The notes under the pieces are model-generated. The model saw only the letters and a list, made by a program, of their open reading frames with translations, was not told the DNA's origin and ran no database searches. This document shows, piece after piece, positions 46,901 through 56,569 of a DNA stretch of 64,000 nucleotides. This DNA is from Gynuella sunshinyii YC6258. Lineage in GTDB: Bacteria > Pseudomonadota > Gammaproteobacteria > Pseudomonadales > Natronospirillaceae. The position numbers were made by a program, and so were the translations under genes. How positions within the stretch are numbered: position 1 is the first letter of the stretch; each line of letters opens with the position of its first letter. The stretch is taken from NCBI RefSeq assembly GCF_000940805.1, contig NZ_CP007142.1, positions 2,704,593 to 2,768,592 on the forward strand, given 5' to 3'.

Positions 46901-49494
46901 CTGCGTCCCAAATAATCAATCTGGCCATCGGCGCGCCAGCGAACCAGATCGCCGGTGCGATACATGCGTTCGCCGGGTCGGAACGGGTTGGCGACAAACC
47001 GGGTAGCCGTCAGTTCCGGTCGATTCAGGTAAGCGAGCGCCAACCCCGGACCGGCCACATACAACTCCCCGGTGACACCAACCGGAACCCGCTGCAACTG
47101 TTGATCAAGCACGTAGGCTTCGGAATTGGCGACCGGCCGGCCGATGACCACTTCGGCGCATTCACGCGCATTAGCCCCGAGGCTGTCGATGGTGTTTTCG
47201 GTCGGACCATAGAAGTTTTGCAATAACAATTGCGGGTATTTGCGGGCTTCGGCCCATAGCGCCGGTGAGGCCGCCTCACCGCCGACCAGTATCAGCGTCG
47301 GGTGGTGTCTGCCGGCCGCCATGAGACCACAATTGAACAGTTGCGATAGAAACGAAGGCGGCAGGTCCATGGTATCAATGTTGGCCTGGTGTATCGTCTC
47401 GACCACGGCTTCGGCATCACGTCGGGTATCTTCATCGATGATGTAGAGTTCATGTCCGAGTAGCAGCCAGAAAATCTGATCCCACGACGTATCAAATGAA
47501 AATGACGCGGTATGAGCGGCCCGAACAGTACGATTCAACTGTCTGGCAACAGGCAGGTAAACCTGTTCAGCGTGGTCCCACAGCAGGTTCAGCAGACCGC
47601 CATGGGCAATCATGACACCCTTGGGTTTACCGGTGGAACCCGAGGTATAAAACAGGTAGGCGAGATCATCCGCCGTCACTGCCCGGCCCAGATCATTGAC
47701 TGTGACCGGGTGTGGAGCTTGTTGTTGCCAGTGTGTTCTGGTGGTGGTTTCATCCAGGCACAGCGTCCGTTCGAACTCTGGCAGCTGCGACAACATGTGG
47801 CTACAACTGATCAACAGTCCGGGACTGGCGTCCTCACACATATAAGACAGTCGTTCCAGTGGATACTCCGGGTCCAGTGGCAAATACGTGGCACCGACGG
47901 TCAGAATCGCAAAGATGGCAATCAGCATCTGTTCGTTGCGTGGCAGTGCCAGTGCCACGACATCTCCCGGGCGGATATTTTCCTGCAATAACAGCCGCGC
48001 CAACCGGGTACTCTGGTCGGCCAGCTGGGCAAATGTCAGAGTGGTTTGACCGGCAATAACAGCACTCTGATCAGGTTGTAACTGTGCTCGCTGGTAAAAC
48101 ACATCCATAACGGTCTCGAATGTGTCTGGTACCGTCAACCGCGGACCAGTCCCCCAGTCGATCAGCAGGCGTTGTTCCGCCTCACTCAGTAATGGAATCT
48201 GACCGATACTCCGTTGTGGCTGCTGTGCCAATGCGGTGATGAAATGTTGCAGACGCTGTGCATGCAGCTGGATCTCGGCCTGTTGGTAGCGGCTGCGGTT
48301 GCCCACCAGTTCAATAAACAGACTGCCGCCATGAAAGTGCAGACCAAAATCCAGATCATCCACTGGACCGGCGGCCAGGTGATGAGTGATTGCACTGACG
48401 CCGTTAAAATCGATTTCATAGTCGAACATGCGCAAATTTATGGTGGGACCGTAAAGTGCCCGGCCAGAACCGACGATACCGGCATCGCGCTGTATTTGCT
48501 CGGCATCGTAACGCTGATGTTGGCGCAGGGTTTTCAGGCTTTGTTGCAGGTGTTGGATGATTTCCGGCAGCTGCATGTGTGGTTCGATAGCGACCTTGAG
48601 CGGTAACACATTTACGGTTGGCCCACCGGTGGTTGCTGCGGCTGATCCCATGCGTCGCATCAGCGGCAACCCGACCACCAGAGCGGCGCTGTCGCTCATG
48701 CGCCGCAGGTAGGCCAGAATGGCGGCCATGGCACGTTCTGATTCGTGCTTTTCGGGGGCAATTTGAGCAAGTGCTGCAAGGGTCTCCGTGCTGATTTCCA
48801 CCTGCTCGCGCCAGCGTCCGGTACCCATATCATTGGCGGAAAACTCCCTTAATGAGAGATTCAACGGTTTATCCAGAGTGCTGACATAGTCCTGCCAGAA
48901 TGCTTTATCCCGTTCATATTTGGCAGAGGTTTCATAGTGCCGGTACTCATCAACCACTTCGGCAAATGAACTGAAGGGTGATGGCGAAATGGCTTGTCCC
49001 GCCTGTATTTGCCGATAGATATCCGCCACTCTGGCGGTAAAGGCGTTGAAGCTGTAGCCATCCAGCATGATGTGATGAAAACGTTGATACCAGAACCAGC
49101 GATTCGGTTCGATCTGAATGAGCAGTTGTCGGTACAGGCATTCAGAACCATCCACTGGTAATTCCTGATCGAGATCGGCCCGGATCACGGCCAGCGCATC
49201 TTGTTCGGACAATAACCGTTCTTCAACGGCCATAACCGCATCCGGGGTTTGATTCGTTGGCAAACGCTGAACCGGGCCTGTGTCGGTGTGTTGGTACTCG
49301 GCAGTGATGGTATCGATTTCTGCCAGCCCCTGATGAATGGCCTGTTTCAGCTGCTCACTGTTCAGGTGACCGCGCAGTTCAATGTAGTGGGCAATGGTGT
49401 AGGCGTTTCTCGGTGAATACAGCTGATCGCCTAACCAGATTCCCAATTGCGTGCTGGTTAATGGCAGTTCGATAAATGAAGTTGCTTTAGACAC
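40990..49494 (-). CDS. two-module NRPS C-A-T-E-C-A-T-TE, catechol siderophore synthetase
   Basis: 2834 residues from a GTG with AAAGGA upstream. Domain order: C1 (about 1-430; HHIMLDG, 140-146), A1 (about 455-970; [11 protein letters not shown], Lys958), T1 (Ser1012 in LGGDS), E (about 1065-1505; [13 protein letters not shown] from His1188, [22 protein letters not shown]), C2 (about 1540-1960; HHLVVDGWS from His1683), A2 (about 1985-2500; [11 protein letters not shown], Lys2487), T2 (Ser2541 in LGGHS) and TE (about 2600-2834; Ser2675 in GYSLGG, Asp2702, His2811). The A2 pocket reads D-V-W-H-F-S-L-V-D-K, the EntF serine code. The A1 pocket reads D-T-D-D-L-G-F-I-D-K, acidic and so probably for a cationic amino acid, epimerised by E. 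C1 fits acyl transfer from a carrier-bound aryl acid. The order equals VabF-type enzymes, and the TE would trimerise and cyclise the product. Lower-confidence points are the exact A1 substrate and the number of repeats. Confidence 0.93.
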   Translation of the reverse strand: MSKATSFIELPLTSTQLGIWLGDQLYSPRNAYTIAHYIELRGHLNSEQLKQAIHQGLAEIDTITAEYQHTDTGPVQRLPTNQTPDAVMAVEERLLSEQDALAVIRADLDQELPVDGSECLYRQLLIQIEPNRWFWYQRFHHIMLDGYSFNAFTARVADIYRQIQAGQAISPSPFSSFAEVVDEYRHYETSAKYERDKAFWQDYVSTLDKPLNLSLREFSANDMGTGRWREQVEISTETLAALAQIAPEKHESERAMAAILAYLRRMSDSAALVVGLPLMRRMGSAAATTGGPTVNVLPLKVAIEPHMQLPEIIQHLQQSLKTLRQHQRYDAEQIQRDAGIVGSGRALYGPTINLRMFDYEIDFNGVSAITHHLAAGPVDDLDFGLHFHGGSLFIELVGNRSRYQQAEIQLHAQRLQHFITALAQQPQRSIGQIPLLSEAEQRLLIDWGTGPRLTVPDTFETVMDVFYQRAQLQPDQSAVIAGQTTLTFAQLADQSTRLARLLLQENIRPGDVVALALPRNEQMLIAIFAILTVGATYLPLDPEYPLERLSYMCEDASPGLLISCSHMLSQLPEFERTLCLDETTTRTHWQQQAPHPVTVNDLGRAVTADDLAYLFYTSGSTGKPKGVMIAHGGLLNLLWDHAEQVYLPVARQLNRTVRAAHTASFSFDTSWDQIFWLLLGHELYIIDEDTRRDAEAVVETIHQANIDTMDLPPSFLSQLFNCGLMAAGRHHPTLILVGGEAASPALWAEARKYPQLLLQNFYGPTENTIDSLGANARECAEVVIGRPVANSEAYVLDQQLQRVPVGVTGELYVAGPGLALAYLNRPELTATRFVANPFRPGERMYRTGDLVRWRADGQIDYLGRSDFQIQIRGFRVEPGEVEHALASLPGVSDALVLAEPQGNTYRLLAYCVMPDYHPDTAESAAVSIKQQLATKVPDYMVPAALMVLAEFPLNVNGKVDRPALPKIVMTSGQSQRAPANAAEQLICEAIASSLALDQVGPDEDFFSLGGDSISAMSLGHVLRQHGYRLRPRDVFNSRTAAVMAHKLEALDLRERPAVKTSGTLAPLPIMSWFAEQYRLSGHYTQAVLLTLPAHITTEQLQQGLLALRTAHPMLRAAVHDQQIMIPAAEATLDERVLSELISCDNLDQAADEAFQRANQIIDANAGVLMHAVHISTAEHQHALVVAIHHLAVDGVSWRILLPELQAAVENVSDSGTEIAIEEISILSWADALHADIANRQNELAIWQYHLSPGRTDLGQRPLNPATDTCGHARHQRLLLDSEISKQLLTAIPNAYRIGVEEALISAFSLALSQHFQHSDIRLALESHGRQTLANGIEPGRTVGWLTAEYPLRVDLGQGRLDHPAVIVSTVKQAMRSIPDAGLGYGLLRYLDTHHKEPLRALEQSHGPQILFNYLGRFHQQQTDWTPTANNGVFADSFAVDMAADMPMAYPLELNIFVDESHADGAPRLALNWSWAEGVFSREDIGLLTEQLSMAVMTLADFARQSPLQAADTLVPADITLLTLDHGQLHALAALYGPIASVLPVLPLQEGLLFHARLGEQNNHYSSICSLDFTGLLERPRLQAALDAVLQKHPQLGAIFDTEVSDHLLQLLPLLSPERDHQRWPLQFHDLTALPEDSRQSQLAEIEYQELTRDFMMATSAAPLLNAVLVKLAEQQHRLFISAHHLVVDGWSTPIMLRDLLSAYDQGPEHLTATQVPYVDVVTQLLQRDLTPARALWQQTLDQAVPSLLFEHTTLATEVSELNLRLHPELEARLRQRIRECGLTLNTVMQTLWAMVLSAMSGRSDVIFGSPVSGRFSPIAGIDEHIGLFSNTVPVRIRLNPDQDLWQQMQTIQAQQIQLLEHDGLGLAEIQRLADAGNLFDTLLVVENYPDHDRLQQQTFHGATLTAIRNRGYTHYPLTVLILPQDQINILMEYRIPQAQAQAISQRLLMLLEQLVDSPEQSFAALNMQLPAEQALIRSTNDTGRQIEPQTLRDLLILQAQHTPDAIALADTEHTLSFAAVRQRVTALAAQLAHHGVGAGDIVAVCLPRSVDLSLALLAVIEAGAAYLPLDSSYPDERLTYMIEDAQPRLLITCTAEQARFDDRASLLVLDSPSLPAMTSYPATPDIGIDHPAYMIYTSGSTGRPKGVLVSHGAIVNRLLWMQAEYPLQADDVILQKTPSSFDVSVWEFFWSMITGAQLFMAPPDAHRDPEQLRELIETRQITTLHFVPSMLSAFVASVQAASETQTPPCCPTLRRVFCSGEALSRDLVTEYARLFNAPLHNLYGPTEAAVDVTYQPALDIVDQLSPGAGIPIGRPVWNTCLRILDHCLRPVPTGVPGELYLCGDQLALGYWQRPDLSASRFVADPFAHGQRMYRTGDIACWREDGSVDYLGRSDDQLKIRGQRIELGEIEAAIMEYPGVERAVALARSLTGNDMTGADSRQLLAYVTAAASMDTHLLQQHLSNRLPAHMVPVAIMQLPEFPLSANGKLDRKALPDPESISTDHRRLPAPGLETALAGAFARTLGMAQIYADDDFFALGGHSLLAMRLAGELRRTLNRSVSVGQIMVSPTVTRLAKILADEHLTNDRSLSGFGPVLPMRQGHGTPLFCIHSASGFAWQYSALSRYLDTGYPMIGLQSPRPEGPIASAADMVAVCGQHLTELRAIQPHGPYRLIGYSLGGVIAHGLAARLQALGEEVAFLGLLDTYPPEGQDWNGPVEEEAEQEVQREQEQFMAGAGDHMDAFMEQEKASMFAEIVANYADSVRLLSKAHTPRFHGTATLFVATQTLPADMDIHASWEPYLDGLETHELDCSHEDILSPDSLPDLGPLLNAILNQN

Positions 49495-49507
49495 GGCAAT
49501 ATTCCTT

Positions 49508-49723
49508 TCAGGCGAGTTTGGTTCGCAGGCTTAATGGTCTGATATCCTGCCAGTGGCTTTCAATGTACTGCAGGCAATGAGACCGGCTTTCCGGGCCGCA
49601 GGCGGTTCGCCAGCCTTCTGGTATCGCTGCAAACGCGGGCCAGAGGCTGTACTGCTCCTGATCGTTCAGCAGCACAAAGAAGGAAAGAGAGTCGTCGTCG
49701 AAAGGGTTGGTTTGTGTATTCAT
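49508..49723 (-). CDS. MbtH-like NRPS partner protein
   Basis: 71 residues from ATG 49723. The MbtH core is clear: NPFDDD near the start, [20 protein letters not shown], and a C-terminal CLQYIESHW-x-DIRP. MbtH-like proteins bind adenylation domains and are needed for their activity. The gene ends 13 bases before the NRPS start and 88 bases after the esterase, so the three form one operon. Confidence 0.92.
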   Translation of the reverse strand: MNTQTNPFDDDSLSFFVLLNDQEQYSLWPAFAAIPEGWRTACGPESRSHCLQYIESHWQDIRPLSLRTKLA

Positions 49724-49811
49724 GGAAAGATTACCTGAAGCAGAAATGTGTTCATGAAGAAGTGACCGGCCCATTGGCTTGTAAATCTGCCGGGGCCGGA
49801 GTCAAAGATTT

Positions 49812-51116
49812 TTACGTTTGCAGGGTCCACTGTATGCCGTCGATCACCCCGCCGCGCCAGCACAGAACGTCATGTCCGCCATCAAACTGACGATACATAA
49901 GATGGTGCCCGGCGGACAAAAGAGCATCGTGAATGTTGTGATTGAAGGCATTCATCAAGCCTTCGCGCCGACCCACTTCCATAAAAACAGTCAGCTGATC
50001 ACGGGCACCCAGACCGGACAGTATTTGTTCTCCAAGCCACCCGAGCGCATCCGATGGCTGAACCGTCATGGTGTTTTCGTGGCGAATCAAATGATCATGC
50101 GGCCACCAGAAGGATCCGGATTGGGAAACCACCGCGCCGAATCGCTCCGGCCAGTGCAACGCGGCATACAATGCCGCCAGGCCGCCAAAGCTTTGTCCGA
50201 CCACGACAGTTTTTTGCGGTTGATCGGTAAAGCTGTGAAACTGCCTGACCAGTGGCAGTAATTCCTGCTGTACGGCCTCCCAAAAGCGCCGGTTACAGGG
50301 CAGTTCCTCACTTCTGACAGCTCCGTTGATCGAATCGATCAATACATAGACCGCCGGTTTCATGTGACCCGCCTGAGTTTGTTCTTCTATGACCGGCAAC
50401 ACCGGCATGGCCTCGATCCAGCGTCGGCCATCGAGCAGAATTACCAGTGGCAGATTGGTATCGGGTTGTGATGCCGACGAATACACCCAAACCGGACGCT
50501 GACGTTGCAGCCGCTCACTGTTCCACTCCAGAACTTTCAGAGTGGTCGGCTGACAGGGATCACTTTTGCCGAAATCGATGTTTTTCCAGGGTTGTTGCGG
50601 AATGGCTCCCGGAAGATGCAGAGCTGATGCCGGGCCCCAGCCGCCAGTGTGAGTACGCCAGGGATTACAATCATCAGCCACTGCATTGGCGGCGATGGAC
50701 AGCCACCATTGTCGCTGCTGTTCGTCATTGCCACATTGGTTTTGGGTATTCGGCAGTTCGTTGGGGCGCAGGGGAATAAAGCTATAACTGCCGCGCCAGG
50801 TCGCTTCGAGCACTAGTGTTTTAAACCAGATATCGGTGCCGCTGATACGCTCCAGCGAAGTGGGGGTCCAGCTATGGTGATCGGTCACGGAATTGACATC
50901 CAGCAGGACCTGGCAGATGTCTGACTGATGTTCCTTGCCATACGGATCACGCCAAAAAAAAGCCACCGTACAGGTGTTGTCATGGTGTTCCTCAATGACT
51001 GGTGTCCCACATGCCTGCAGCTTTTGCCACCATGCTGGTGAACCAGTATCAGCCATGCTCAGCCAAGGATGACGGATAGGGTGCGTGCTTATTGCAGACT
51101 TCGCTGTTGGAATCAT
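49812..51116 (-). CDS. enterochelin esterase-like hydrolase (Fes family)
   Basis: 434 residues from ATG 51116; the open frame reaches 51296 but passes through the Fur box. The N-terminal 170 residues form the Fes N domain (WQKLQACGTPVIEE, VAFFWRD). The alpha/beta hydrolase part has the nucleophile in VVGQSFGGLAAL and the catalytic His in QFDGGHDVLCW, with an LDGRRW strand. No signal peptide is seen, so it should act in the cytoplasm, hydrolysing the trilactone of the imported ferric siderophore to free iron. It is first in the biosynthetic operon and next to the Fur box. Confidence 0.92.
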   Translation of the reverse strand: MIPTAKSAISTHPIRHPWLSMADTGSPAWWQKLQACGTPVIEEHHDNTCTVAFFWRDPYGKEHQSDICQVLLDVNSVTDHHSWTPTSLERISGTDIWFKTLVLEATWRGSYSFIPLRPNELPNTQNQCGNDEQQRQWWLSIAANAVADDCNPWRTHTGGWGPASALHLPGAIPQQPWKNIDFGKSDPCQPTTLKVLEWNSERLQRQRPVWVYSSASQPDTNLPLVILLDGRRWIEAMPVLPVIEEQTQAGHMKPAVYVLIDSINGAVRSEELPCNRRFWEAVQQELLPLVRQFHSFTDQPQKTVVVGQSFGGLAALYAALHWPERFGAVVSQSGSFWWPHDHLIRHENTMTVQPSDALGWLGEQILSGLGARDQLTVFMEVGRREGLMNAFNHNIHDALLSAGHHLMYRQFDGGHDVLCWRGGVIDGIQWTLQT

Positions 51117-51170
51117 GAATGTCTCTTGCTCTAAATCAGTTTTGGCATGATATCGTGTGAAAATATTATT

Positions 51171-51189
51171 GCGAATCATTCTCATTTTC
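51171..51189. promoter_or_regulatory. Fur box between the siderophore operon and its receptor gene
   Basis: On the minus strand the 19 bases read GAAAATGAGAATGATTCGC, matching 14 of 19 positions of GATAATGATAATCATTATC. It is 55 bases from the esterase start and 126 from the receptor start, well placed to repress both when iron is plentiful. Confidence 0.82.
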
Positions 51190-51314
51190 AATAAATTTGT
51201 AAATATCGATTCAATTTCGAGGGAATGGTCGCAGCCATCGCTGCTGACATTTTGCAATTCAGATTTTGCACTGACGTGTTTGATTGGTGCATTCACACAT
51301 GGGGAAGTACATTC

Positions 51315-53450
51315 ATGTCGAATATCAAGTCCGCTGGCGGAAAAAAAACCGCAACTATTTATTCTCCTTCGCTGCTGGCGCTGGCGATTGTTGCAGCAAA
51401 TGGAGCATTTTTGCCGAATGTGGCATATGCCGATGATGGTTCAATCAATCTGGATACCTTGATGGTGACTGGAGAGAAAGTTAAAAAATCCGCTAAAAAG
51501 ACCACCACCGGTGTCACCGTTTTAACCGGAGATGCCATTGATGAGGGGGACAAAAAAGATGTAACCGATGTGGTGACCGAGGCCCCTAATGTCATCAGCA
51601 GCGGCAGTGGTGCTATTAATATTCGAGGTGTTGATGGCGGTGGGGCGGCAACCGGAGTGGTTTCATTTATTTCCGGCAGCCGGCCAAGAGTCAGTACGTC
51701 GATTGACGGTATTGCAGAATCCTGGGCAGGTTACATGTTCGTAAACGGTGACCTCTGGGATGTCGAGCAGGTAGAAGTCTTACGCGGACCGCAATCCACT
51801 AACCAGGGACGTAATTCCATCGGCGGTTCCATCGTTGTTCAAACCAAAGACCCAAGTTTTGATTGGGAAGCGGCGATTCGTGGCGGTTTTGAAACCGCCA
51901 ATGACCACAATCGCTATCAGCTGGCCGGAATGGTCTCCGGACCGATCATCGAAGATGAGCTGGCTTTTCGTCTGGCCATCGATGGCCTGAATGGTAACGG
52001 TTATATCGATTACGCATATGCCGATGGAACCGATAAGGCCCCCTGGGATCCGTCCGAACAGGAAAACATCAACGTGCGCGGAAAACTGCTGTGGGAACCG
52101 GACTACATTGCCGGACTATCGGCCAAGTTAACCGTGAATCACCGTGAGGCGGAAGGTGAGTATCTGAACTTTGTGAATAACTACGACGATCACAACCTGT
52201 CGGACTACACCCTGACCCTGAGTGATTACACTAATACCCGCTATCAGGACTCAGAGGTGAACTCGTTTTCAACGGATATCGATTATGCGTTCAACGATGC
52301 CTTGAGCAATGTGCTGAGTATTACATACAGCGACTATCACGCCGCTTTCGAAGTGTATCCAGATAACTGGCCAAGAAGCATGGATTTGATCGAGAAATCC
52401 ACCACAGTGGAAAACCGCGTGGTCTATGCACCGGCGCAAGGGCCACTCAGTGGCATGATCGGTTTTTATCTGTACAGCAGTCAGAAGGATCTCGATGTGC
52501 TGATCGAGCCGACCGATGGCGTATTTAACGATCTGTTTACCTCAGATGATGAAACCACCACGCTGGCGGTATTTGGTGAGGTGACTTACAACCTGATGGA
52601 GCCGTTGGATCTGATTCTCGGTGCGCGATTGGAGAACGAGCGCCAGGACCGCGATTTCGTCGCCAGTGCCTGGCAGGACACCCCAACCATCGACGCGGTA
52701 GAGGATGAAACCATGTTTTTGCCAAAAATCGGCCTGACCTATGCCGTATCTGCTGACACCGTACTTGGACTTACCGCCCGCAAAGGCTACAACGCCGGCG
52801 GTGCAACTCTGAACAATAATGATGAATACTATACGTTTGATAAAGAAGAAGTCTGGACTTACGAGTTCAGCACCCGTAGTACGTTTCTGGATAATCGCCT
52901 GAACGTCAGCACCAATACTTTTTACAATCAATACAAGGACTACCAGGCACTGAGCGGTATCGAAATCGAAAATATTCCAGAAGGCTACAGTTATGGATTC
53001 GAAGCGGAAGTACGCTCATCGGTAACGCCAACCCTGGAAGTGTACCAAACCGTTGGGTTGTTAAAGTCACTGGTGACTGAATCCACCGATGAGAATCCAG
53101 AATGGAAGAAAAATGAATTCAACTACGCACCAAGCATTAACTTCGGCTTTGGTTTGAAAAAATACATCGGGCTCAGCTGGTCCGCCGGTCTGGATGCCAA
53201 CTATGTCGGTGAATACTATTCAACCATCAACAACGACGAAGACCGCACTGCCGGTGACTACACCGTGGTTGATATCAATCTGAGCTATAGTCGAGGCAAC
53301 ATCACGGTCGGTACCTATGTTAACAACCTGTTTAACGAACGGGTTACGCTGTCGCAAAGCAGCTACGGCAGTTGGTTTGATGCCGGTTATCAGGAAGCCA
53401 ATCTGGGTGCACCCAGAACGATTGGTATGACAGTGGAATATAAAATGTAG
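51315..53450 (+). CDS. TonB-dependent outer-membrane siderophore receptor
   Basis: 711 residues from ATG 51315 (GGGGAAG upstream). The signal peptide ends NVAYA. The TonB box is approximately DTLMVTGEK, the plug domain follows (VVTEAPNVIS ... INIRGV ... VEVLRGPQSTNQGRNSIGGSIVV), and the barrel ends with an aromatic-proximal TVEYKM terminus. The neighbouring esterase and synthetase mark it as the receptor for the ferric catechol siderophore made here. It should be iron-repressed through the shared Fur box. Confidence 0.92.
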   Translation: MSNIKSAGGKKTATIYSPSLLALAIVAANGAFLPNVAYADDGSINLDTLMVTGEKVKKSAKKTTTGVTVLTGDAIDEGDKKDVTDVVTEAPNVISSGSGAINIRGVDGGGAATGVVSFISGSRPRVSTSIDGIAESWAGYMFVNGDLWDVEQVEVLRGPQSTNQGRNSIGGSIVVQTKDPSFDWEAAIRGGFETANDHNRYQLAGMVSGPIIEDELAFRLAIDGLNGNGYIDYAYADGTDKAPWDPSEQENINVRGKLLWEPDYIAGLSAKLTVNHREAEGEYLNFVNNYDDHNLSDYTLTLSDYTNTRYQDSEVNSFSTDIDYAFNDALSNVLSITYSDYHAAFEVYPDNWPRSMDLIEKSTTVENRVVYAPAQGPLSGMIGFYLYSSQKDLDVLIEPTDGVFNDLFTSDDETTTLAVFGEVTYNLMEPLDLILGARLENERQDRDFVASAWQDTPTIDAVEDETMFLPKIGLTYAVSADTVLGLTARKGYNAGGATLNNNDEYYTFDKEEVWTYEFSTRSTFLDNRLNVSTNTFYNQYKDYQALSGIEIENIPEGYSYGFEAEVRSSVTPTLEVYQTVGLLKSLVTESTDENPEWKKNEFNYAPSINFGFGLKKYIGLSWSAGLDANYVGEYYSTINNDEDRTAGDYTVVDINLSYSRGNITVGTYVNNLFNERVTLSQSSYGSWFDAGYQEANLGAPRTIGMTVEYKM

Positions 53451-53481
53451 TATCGCTGAAGGACTTCAGTGAGGTCTTATT

Positions 53482-53517
53482 AAAACCGGAAGAACGCACC
53501 CGTTACTCCGGTTTTTC
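53482..53517 (+). terminator. terminator of the receptor gene
   Basis: AAAACCGGA (53482-53490) and TCCGGTTTT (53507-53515) form a 9-base stem, and the T run continues beyond it, 31 bases after the receptor stop codon. Confidence 0.85.
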
Positions 53518-53714
53518 CTTTCTTGGTATGAGATTGAGGTATTTTTTCCGATCTGACTGTCAATCACAGTTACGCGCTAAGTGATTTCGCCGTAAATGCG
53601 GGGTCTGGCGGGTTGTTGTTGGTAGGCTTTGGGAGGATGATGGCGTTCTCGAATCAGGTTCATCCCATCGTCTTGGGGGGTGAGCCGGAGAAAGGGGCAT
53701 TTAAGTTGATCTTA

Positions 53715-53745
53715 GAGGGAAGGGATATTCCCTCACTGTTTTTTC
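53715..53745 (+). terminator. second Rho-independent terminator
   Basis: GAGGGAA (53715-53721) and TTCCCTC (53728-53734) with a 6-base loop are followed by ACTGTTTTTT. It is a back-up terminator between the receptor gene and the converging phospholipase-like gene. Confidence 0.7.
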
Positions 53746-53767
53746 CATCCTTATAAAACCATTCAGA

Positions 53768-54229
53768 CTATTCCACGTTTTCCTCGACCAATGTGCCAAT
53801 CAAATTATGAAACACCTGTAATTGCCGCTGTACCTGTTGTTGTTCCTCTGTCGTTAACGCCTTATATCCACTGAACATTGGCCAGCCATAACCCCAGCGA
53901 TACCAGGTCGGAAAGTATGGCGACCCGCCCAACCGGACGCCGGCATGCATCAATATCGAGATACCACTTTCACCCATATCACTGACACACTGCTCCAGAG
54001 CCGCATCCGCCTGCTCGCGCTGTTCAAACGTACCGCCTTTCCAATAAGCATAGTCATGGCGAATACAACATTCTATCCATTTACTGTTGGCCGCCGGAGT
54101 GCCATCCGGAAAAACACTGCAACCATCAGTGGTAAACGGCTTGAGTTCGGTGTCAGCCAGTGCGTAACCCGGCAGCAACAGTAACGGTAATATGACTTTT
54201 AAGGCGTGTTTCAGCTTGTTCCTGTGCAT
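53768..54229 (-). CDS. secreted small PLA2-like protein
   Basis: 153 residues from ATG 54229 (CAGGAG upstream). A Sec signal peptide ends GYALA. The mature part has DGCSVFPDG and then CCIRHDYAYW, which matches the C-C-x-x-H-D-x-x-Y active-site helix of phospholipase A2-fold proteins, with the His-Asp pair retained. Possibly acts on membrane phospholipids outside the cell or in the periplasm. Lipase activity is not proven by the motif alone. Confidence 0.65.
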   Translation of the reverse strand: MHRNKLKHALKVILPLLLLPGYALADTELKPFTTDGCSVFPDGTPAANSKWIECCIRHDYAYWKGGTFEQREQADAALEQCVSDMGESGISILMHAGVRLGGSPYFPTWYRWGYGWPMFSGYKALTTEEQQQVQRQLQVFHNLIGTLVEENVE

Positions 54230-54330
54230 GATCAAAAACTCCTGAATATTTTGATAACCGGGAAAGCAGCGTTTTAAATGATTTCCTGGTCCGTCAGTCT
54301 CCATCCTCTTGCTAAAAGATAGAACAACTT

Positions 54331-54576
54331 TTAACCATATGCTTCATCTTCATTCACCAGAGAGCCGATGACATCATCTAAGGTGTGGCAAATAAATCGG
54401 GTAAGTTTACGGACGTTTTTCCCTTGATCAAATCGCCGTGTCCCACATCCATCCGTCATCAGCCGGAAAATGTTACCGGGCTTGCCAATGCAGATAAAGC
54501 GATTATCCCCATCAAATGCAAACGGAATACCGTGCGTGATGTGATGGTTTTTTGTGCTCACAAACACCTGCGTCAA
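54331..54576 (-). CDS. doubtful 81-residue protein, SMI1/KNR4-like tail
   Basis: Read from a TTG at 54576 with no ribosome site. The part IPFAFDGDNRFICIGKPGNI resembles the C-terminal half of SUKH/SMI1-type immunity proteins (a D-G-G-N/F-like strand then G-x-I/V). It may be the remnant of an immunity gene. An overlapping plus-strand frame (54385-54615) makes this call weak. Confidence 0.3.
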   Translation of the reverse strand: MTQVFVSTKNHHITHGIPFAFDGDNRFICIGKPGNIFRLMTDGCGTRRFDQGKNVRKLTRFICHTLDDVIGSLVNEDEAYG

Positions 54577-54700
54577 GTAAGCTGGTTGGAGGATACGAAT
54601 ATATTGTCTCCATAAACGTCATCGGTCACCATATGAACAATAAGGTAAGGTGACTTTTTGACTGAAAAGACGTCTTATAGATGTAACACTTGTCTCTGGA

Positions 54701-55228
54701 ATGATTGATGTGAATGCAGATCACTCGGAATATTTGCTGGCTCCAAAATACGATAAATATCTCTATTTTGAAAAATTCGACTTTTTTATATTTTTATTGG
54801 CATTTTTTATTCTCGCAATAAAAACCACTATTTTCATACTTCTTGGTTTATGGGTAGCGGTCTTGATGTTGTTATTTGCTCTTGTATTCGTCGCCTATAT
54901 GACTCTGTTCCATGCTCCTTATAAGCGAGCGAAGTTCATTCGAAATGGTGGCAGATATCGAATAAAACCTGGTCGCGTAGAAGTCTTAAGCTCAAACGGT
55001 GCAATCAGTACATGGAATGTCACCTATATGAATTGCAAAGTTCGACCCAAGAGAAAAGGACGGGTAGATATATCATTCGGAAAAAACCTTTTTGATTTTA
55101 TAAAACACTATGGCAGCAAAGAAGCCTTTGGCTTTGTGGTTTACGGTATCGACCATAGAGACGTGAGCAATATGCTGGAAAGGCTCGAATTAAAAGGGAA
55201 AGTAAAAGGATGGGCTGGTGGGAAATAA
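54701..55228 (+). CDS. two-helix membrane protein with PH-like C-terminal half, unrecognised
   Basis: 175 residues. Two adjacent membrane segments (about residues 27-45 and 47-68) are followed by a soluble part with alternating strands (GRYRIKPGRVEVLSSNGAIS, VDISFGKN) and a helix, similar to bacterial YcxB/PH-like proteins. Its end overlaps the HNH gene start by 19 bases. No function is known. Confidence 0.6.
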   Translation: MIDVNADHSEYLLAPKYDKYLYFEKFDFFIFLLAFFILAIKTTIFILLGLWVAVLMLLFALVFVAYMTLFHAPYKRAKFIRNGGRYRIKPGRVEVLSSNGAISTWNVTYMNCKVRPKRKGRVDISFGKNLFDFIKHYGSKEAFGFVVYGIDHRDVSNMLERLELKGKVKGWAGGK

Positions 55229-55539
55229 ATGAAGCGAAGGGAAATATCGATAACATAGTAGTTTACTATCGTTCCCAAGCACTAAAGCTTTATGTTGTTG
55301 CCCGTTCAAATGGCATTTGTGAGGGTTGTGGAGATCCTGCCCCGTTCAATACAAAAAATGGACCTTTTCTTGAGTGTCATCATGTGCATAGACTTGCTGA
55401 TGGTGGTCCTGACGATCCCAAAAATGTTGTAGCTCTCTGCCCAAATTGTCATAGACGCGCTCATTTTTCTCAAGACGCAGAAGAGTATAACAATCTGCTA
55501 AAGGTTTTAGCGAACGAAGCAGAGAAAAATGCATTGTAA
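55210..55539 (+). CDS. HNH endonuclease domain protein
   Basis: 109 residues. C-E-G-C-G-D zinc knuckle, then FLECHHVHRLADGGPDDP-x-N and ALCPNCHRRAH, a complete HNH site of the McrA-like type (H-H, N and H with two C-x-x-C pairs). It is a bare HNH domain with a short N-terminal extension. It could be a cassette-borne nuclease or the tail of a restriction or toxin system. Confidence 0.82.
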   Translation: MGWWEINEAKGNIDNIVVYYRSQALKLYVVARSNGICEGCGDPAPFNTKNGPFLECHHVHRLADGGPDDPKNVVALCPNCHRRAHFSQDAEEYNNLLKVLANEAEKNAL

Positions 55540-55853
55540 TTAGTCACTCTAGAAACGATTTCGTTTTCAATACTCCATATTGAAACGAGTCACTTCTAAA
55601 TTTATTTACTTGAGATATTATTGAATATGTTCAGATGTTTTATAGGTTTATAGAGCCTGAGATAAGCCGAATATCTGTGAACCAGGCGCTTCATATCAGC
55701 GCAAATCAGATTTTCACGTGTTATACCTGCGAAAATAAAGGCGTAGCTATAGGGATGGCAACCCATGCTAACGAGTGCGAGAAAGTAGGGTGCTGTCGCT
55801 CCAAAATGCCCCCTGTCTGCGGGCATTAATTGTATAAAATTTCGGAGAGGTTT

Positions 55854-56228
55854 ATGGCCCCAAAAGATGTAGTGATTTCATTTTGGGAAGCGATGAAATC
55901 AAATGATTTTACCAAAGCAAGTGAATGGCTTTCGGAAGATTTTGAAGTGTTTTGGCCACAGAGTTCAGAACTTATCGTTGGACGTAAAAATTTTACGGCG
56001 GTAAATAGTTCTTATCCTGCGAACGGTAAATGGTTATTTGATATAAACTCTATTGTTTGTGAGAACAATACAGTTGTAACGGATGTCTTAATTACCGATG
56101 GCGAATTGAAAGCACGAGCAATAACATTTCACACGGTAGAGAATGATTTAATCTGCAAGCAAGTAGAATTTTGGCCGGAAGATTATCCAGCTCCAGAGTG
56201 GCGATCGAAATGGGTCAAAATAGTATGA
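55854..56228 (+). CDS. NTF2-like / SnoaL-type small protein
   Basis: 124 residues from ATG 55854 with CGGAGAGG upstream. The opening VVISFWEAMKSNDFTKASEW and the following LSEDFEVFWPQ match the SnoaL-like cone fold. The remaining strands (GKWLFDINSIVCENNTVVTD) complete it. A small-molecule-binding or enzyme role is possible, not determined. Confidence 0.72.
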   Translation: MAPKDVVISFWEAMKSNDFTKASEWLSEDFEVFWPQSSELIVGRKNFTAVNSSYPANGKWLFDINSIVCENNTVVTDVLITDGELKARAITFHTVENDLICKQVEFWPEDYPAPEWRSKWVKIV

Positions 56229-56557
56229 GGTTTCAAATACAACTAACAAATCACTGCAGATGAGAAATATATGTCACGAAGCTTGGTACTAAAAATATCG
56301 GATCAAGTATTTTGCAAACGAGATAATCGTTAGGTATAAATGAAAATGTATGCAGCAGTTAAAAGATAGGAAATTTGAGAAGTATTATGTTTCTGTGCAC
56401 TGGTAATAAGTGAATAGATATTCTGTTTATTTAGTTATCACCGGTTATTATATGAACAACTATGTAAGGCTATATAAATAGCACATTGAATCATGGTAAC
56501 TACCAAATTATGAAAGGCACTGAGACTCATTTCGTTCTTGCGTGCTGTCGGTGCTAA
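56229..56557. other. gap between cassette-like genes with an attC-like palindrome
   Basis: No gene longer than about 20 codons. The main content is the imperfect palindrome at 56241-56335, listed separately. Confidence 0.5.
56241..56335. repeat. attC-like imperfect palindrome
   Basis: AACTAAC (56241-56247) begins 12 bases after a small-gene stop codon, and GTTAGGT (56329-56335, fitting the GTTRRRY core) ends the element. An inner AAAATA/TATTTT repeat lies near 56291-56312. The 95-base span is within the attC range, but the left core departs from RYYYAAC at one base and the second pair of boxes is weak. Confidence 0.35.
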
Positions 56558-56569
56558 ATGGGTAAAGTC

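Noticed and set aside
53637-53756. 39-codon frame with a GGGAGG ribosome site
   Set aside because: Its last third is the stem, loop and T run of a terminator, so coding use is unlikely.
55602-55829. Overlapping frames on both strands between the HNH and NTF2-like genes (64 and 74 codons)
   Set aside because: Both have protein-like stretches, but neither has a ribosome site and they exclude each other. The DNA may be a mobile-element or attC-like remnant (GCCC...GGGC stem near 55809-55824), which I could not establish.
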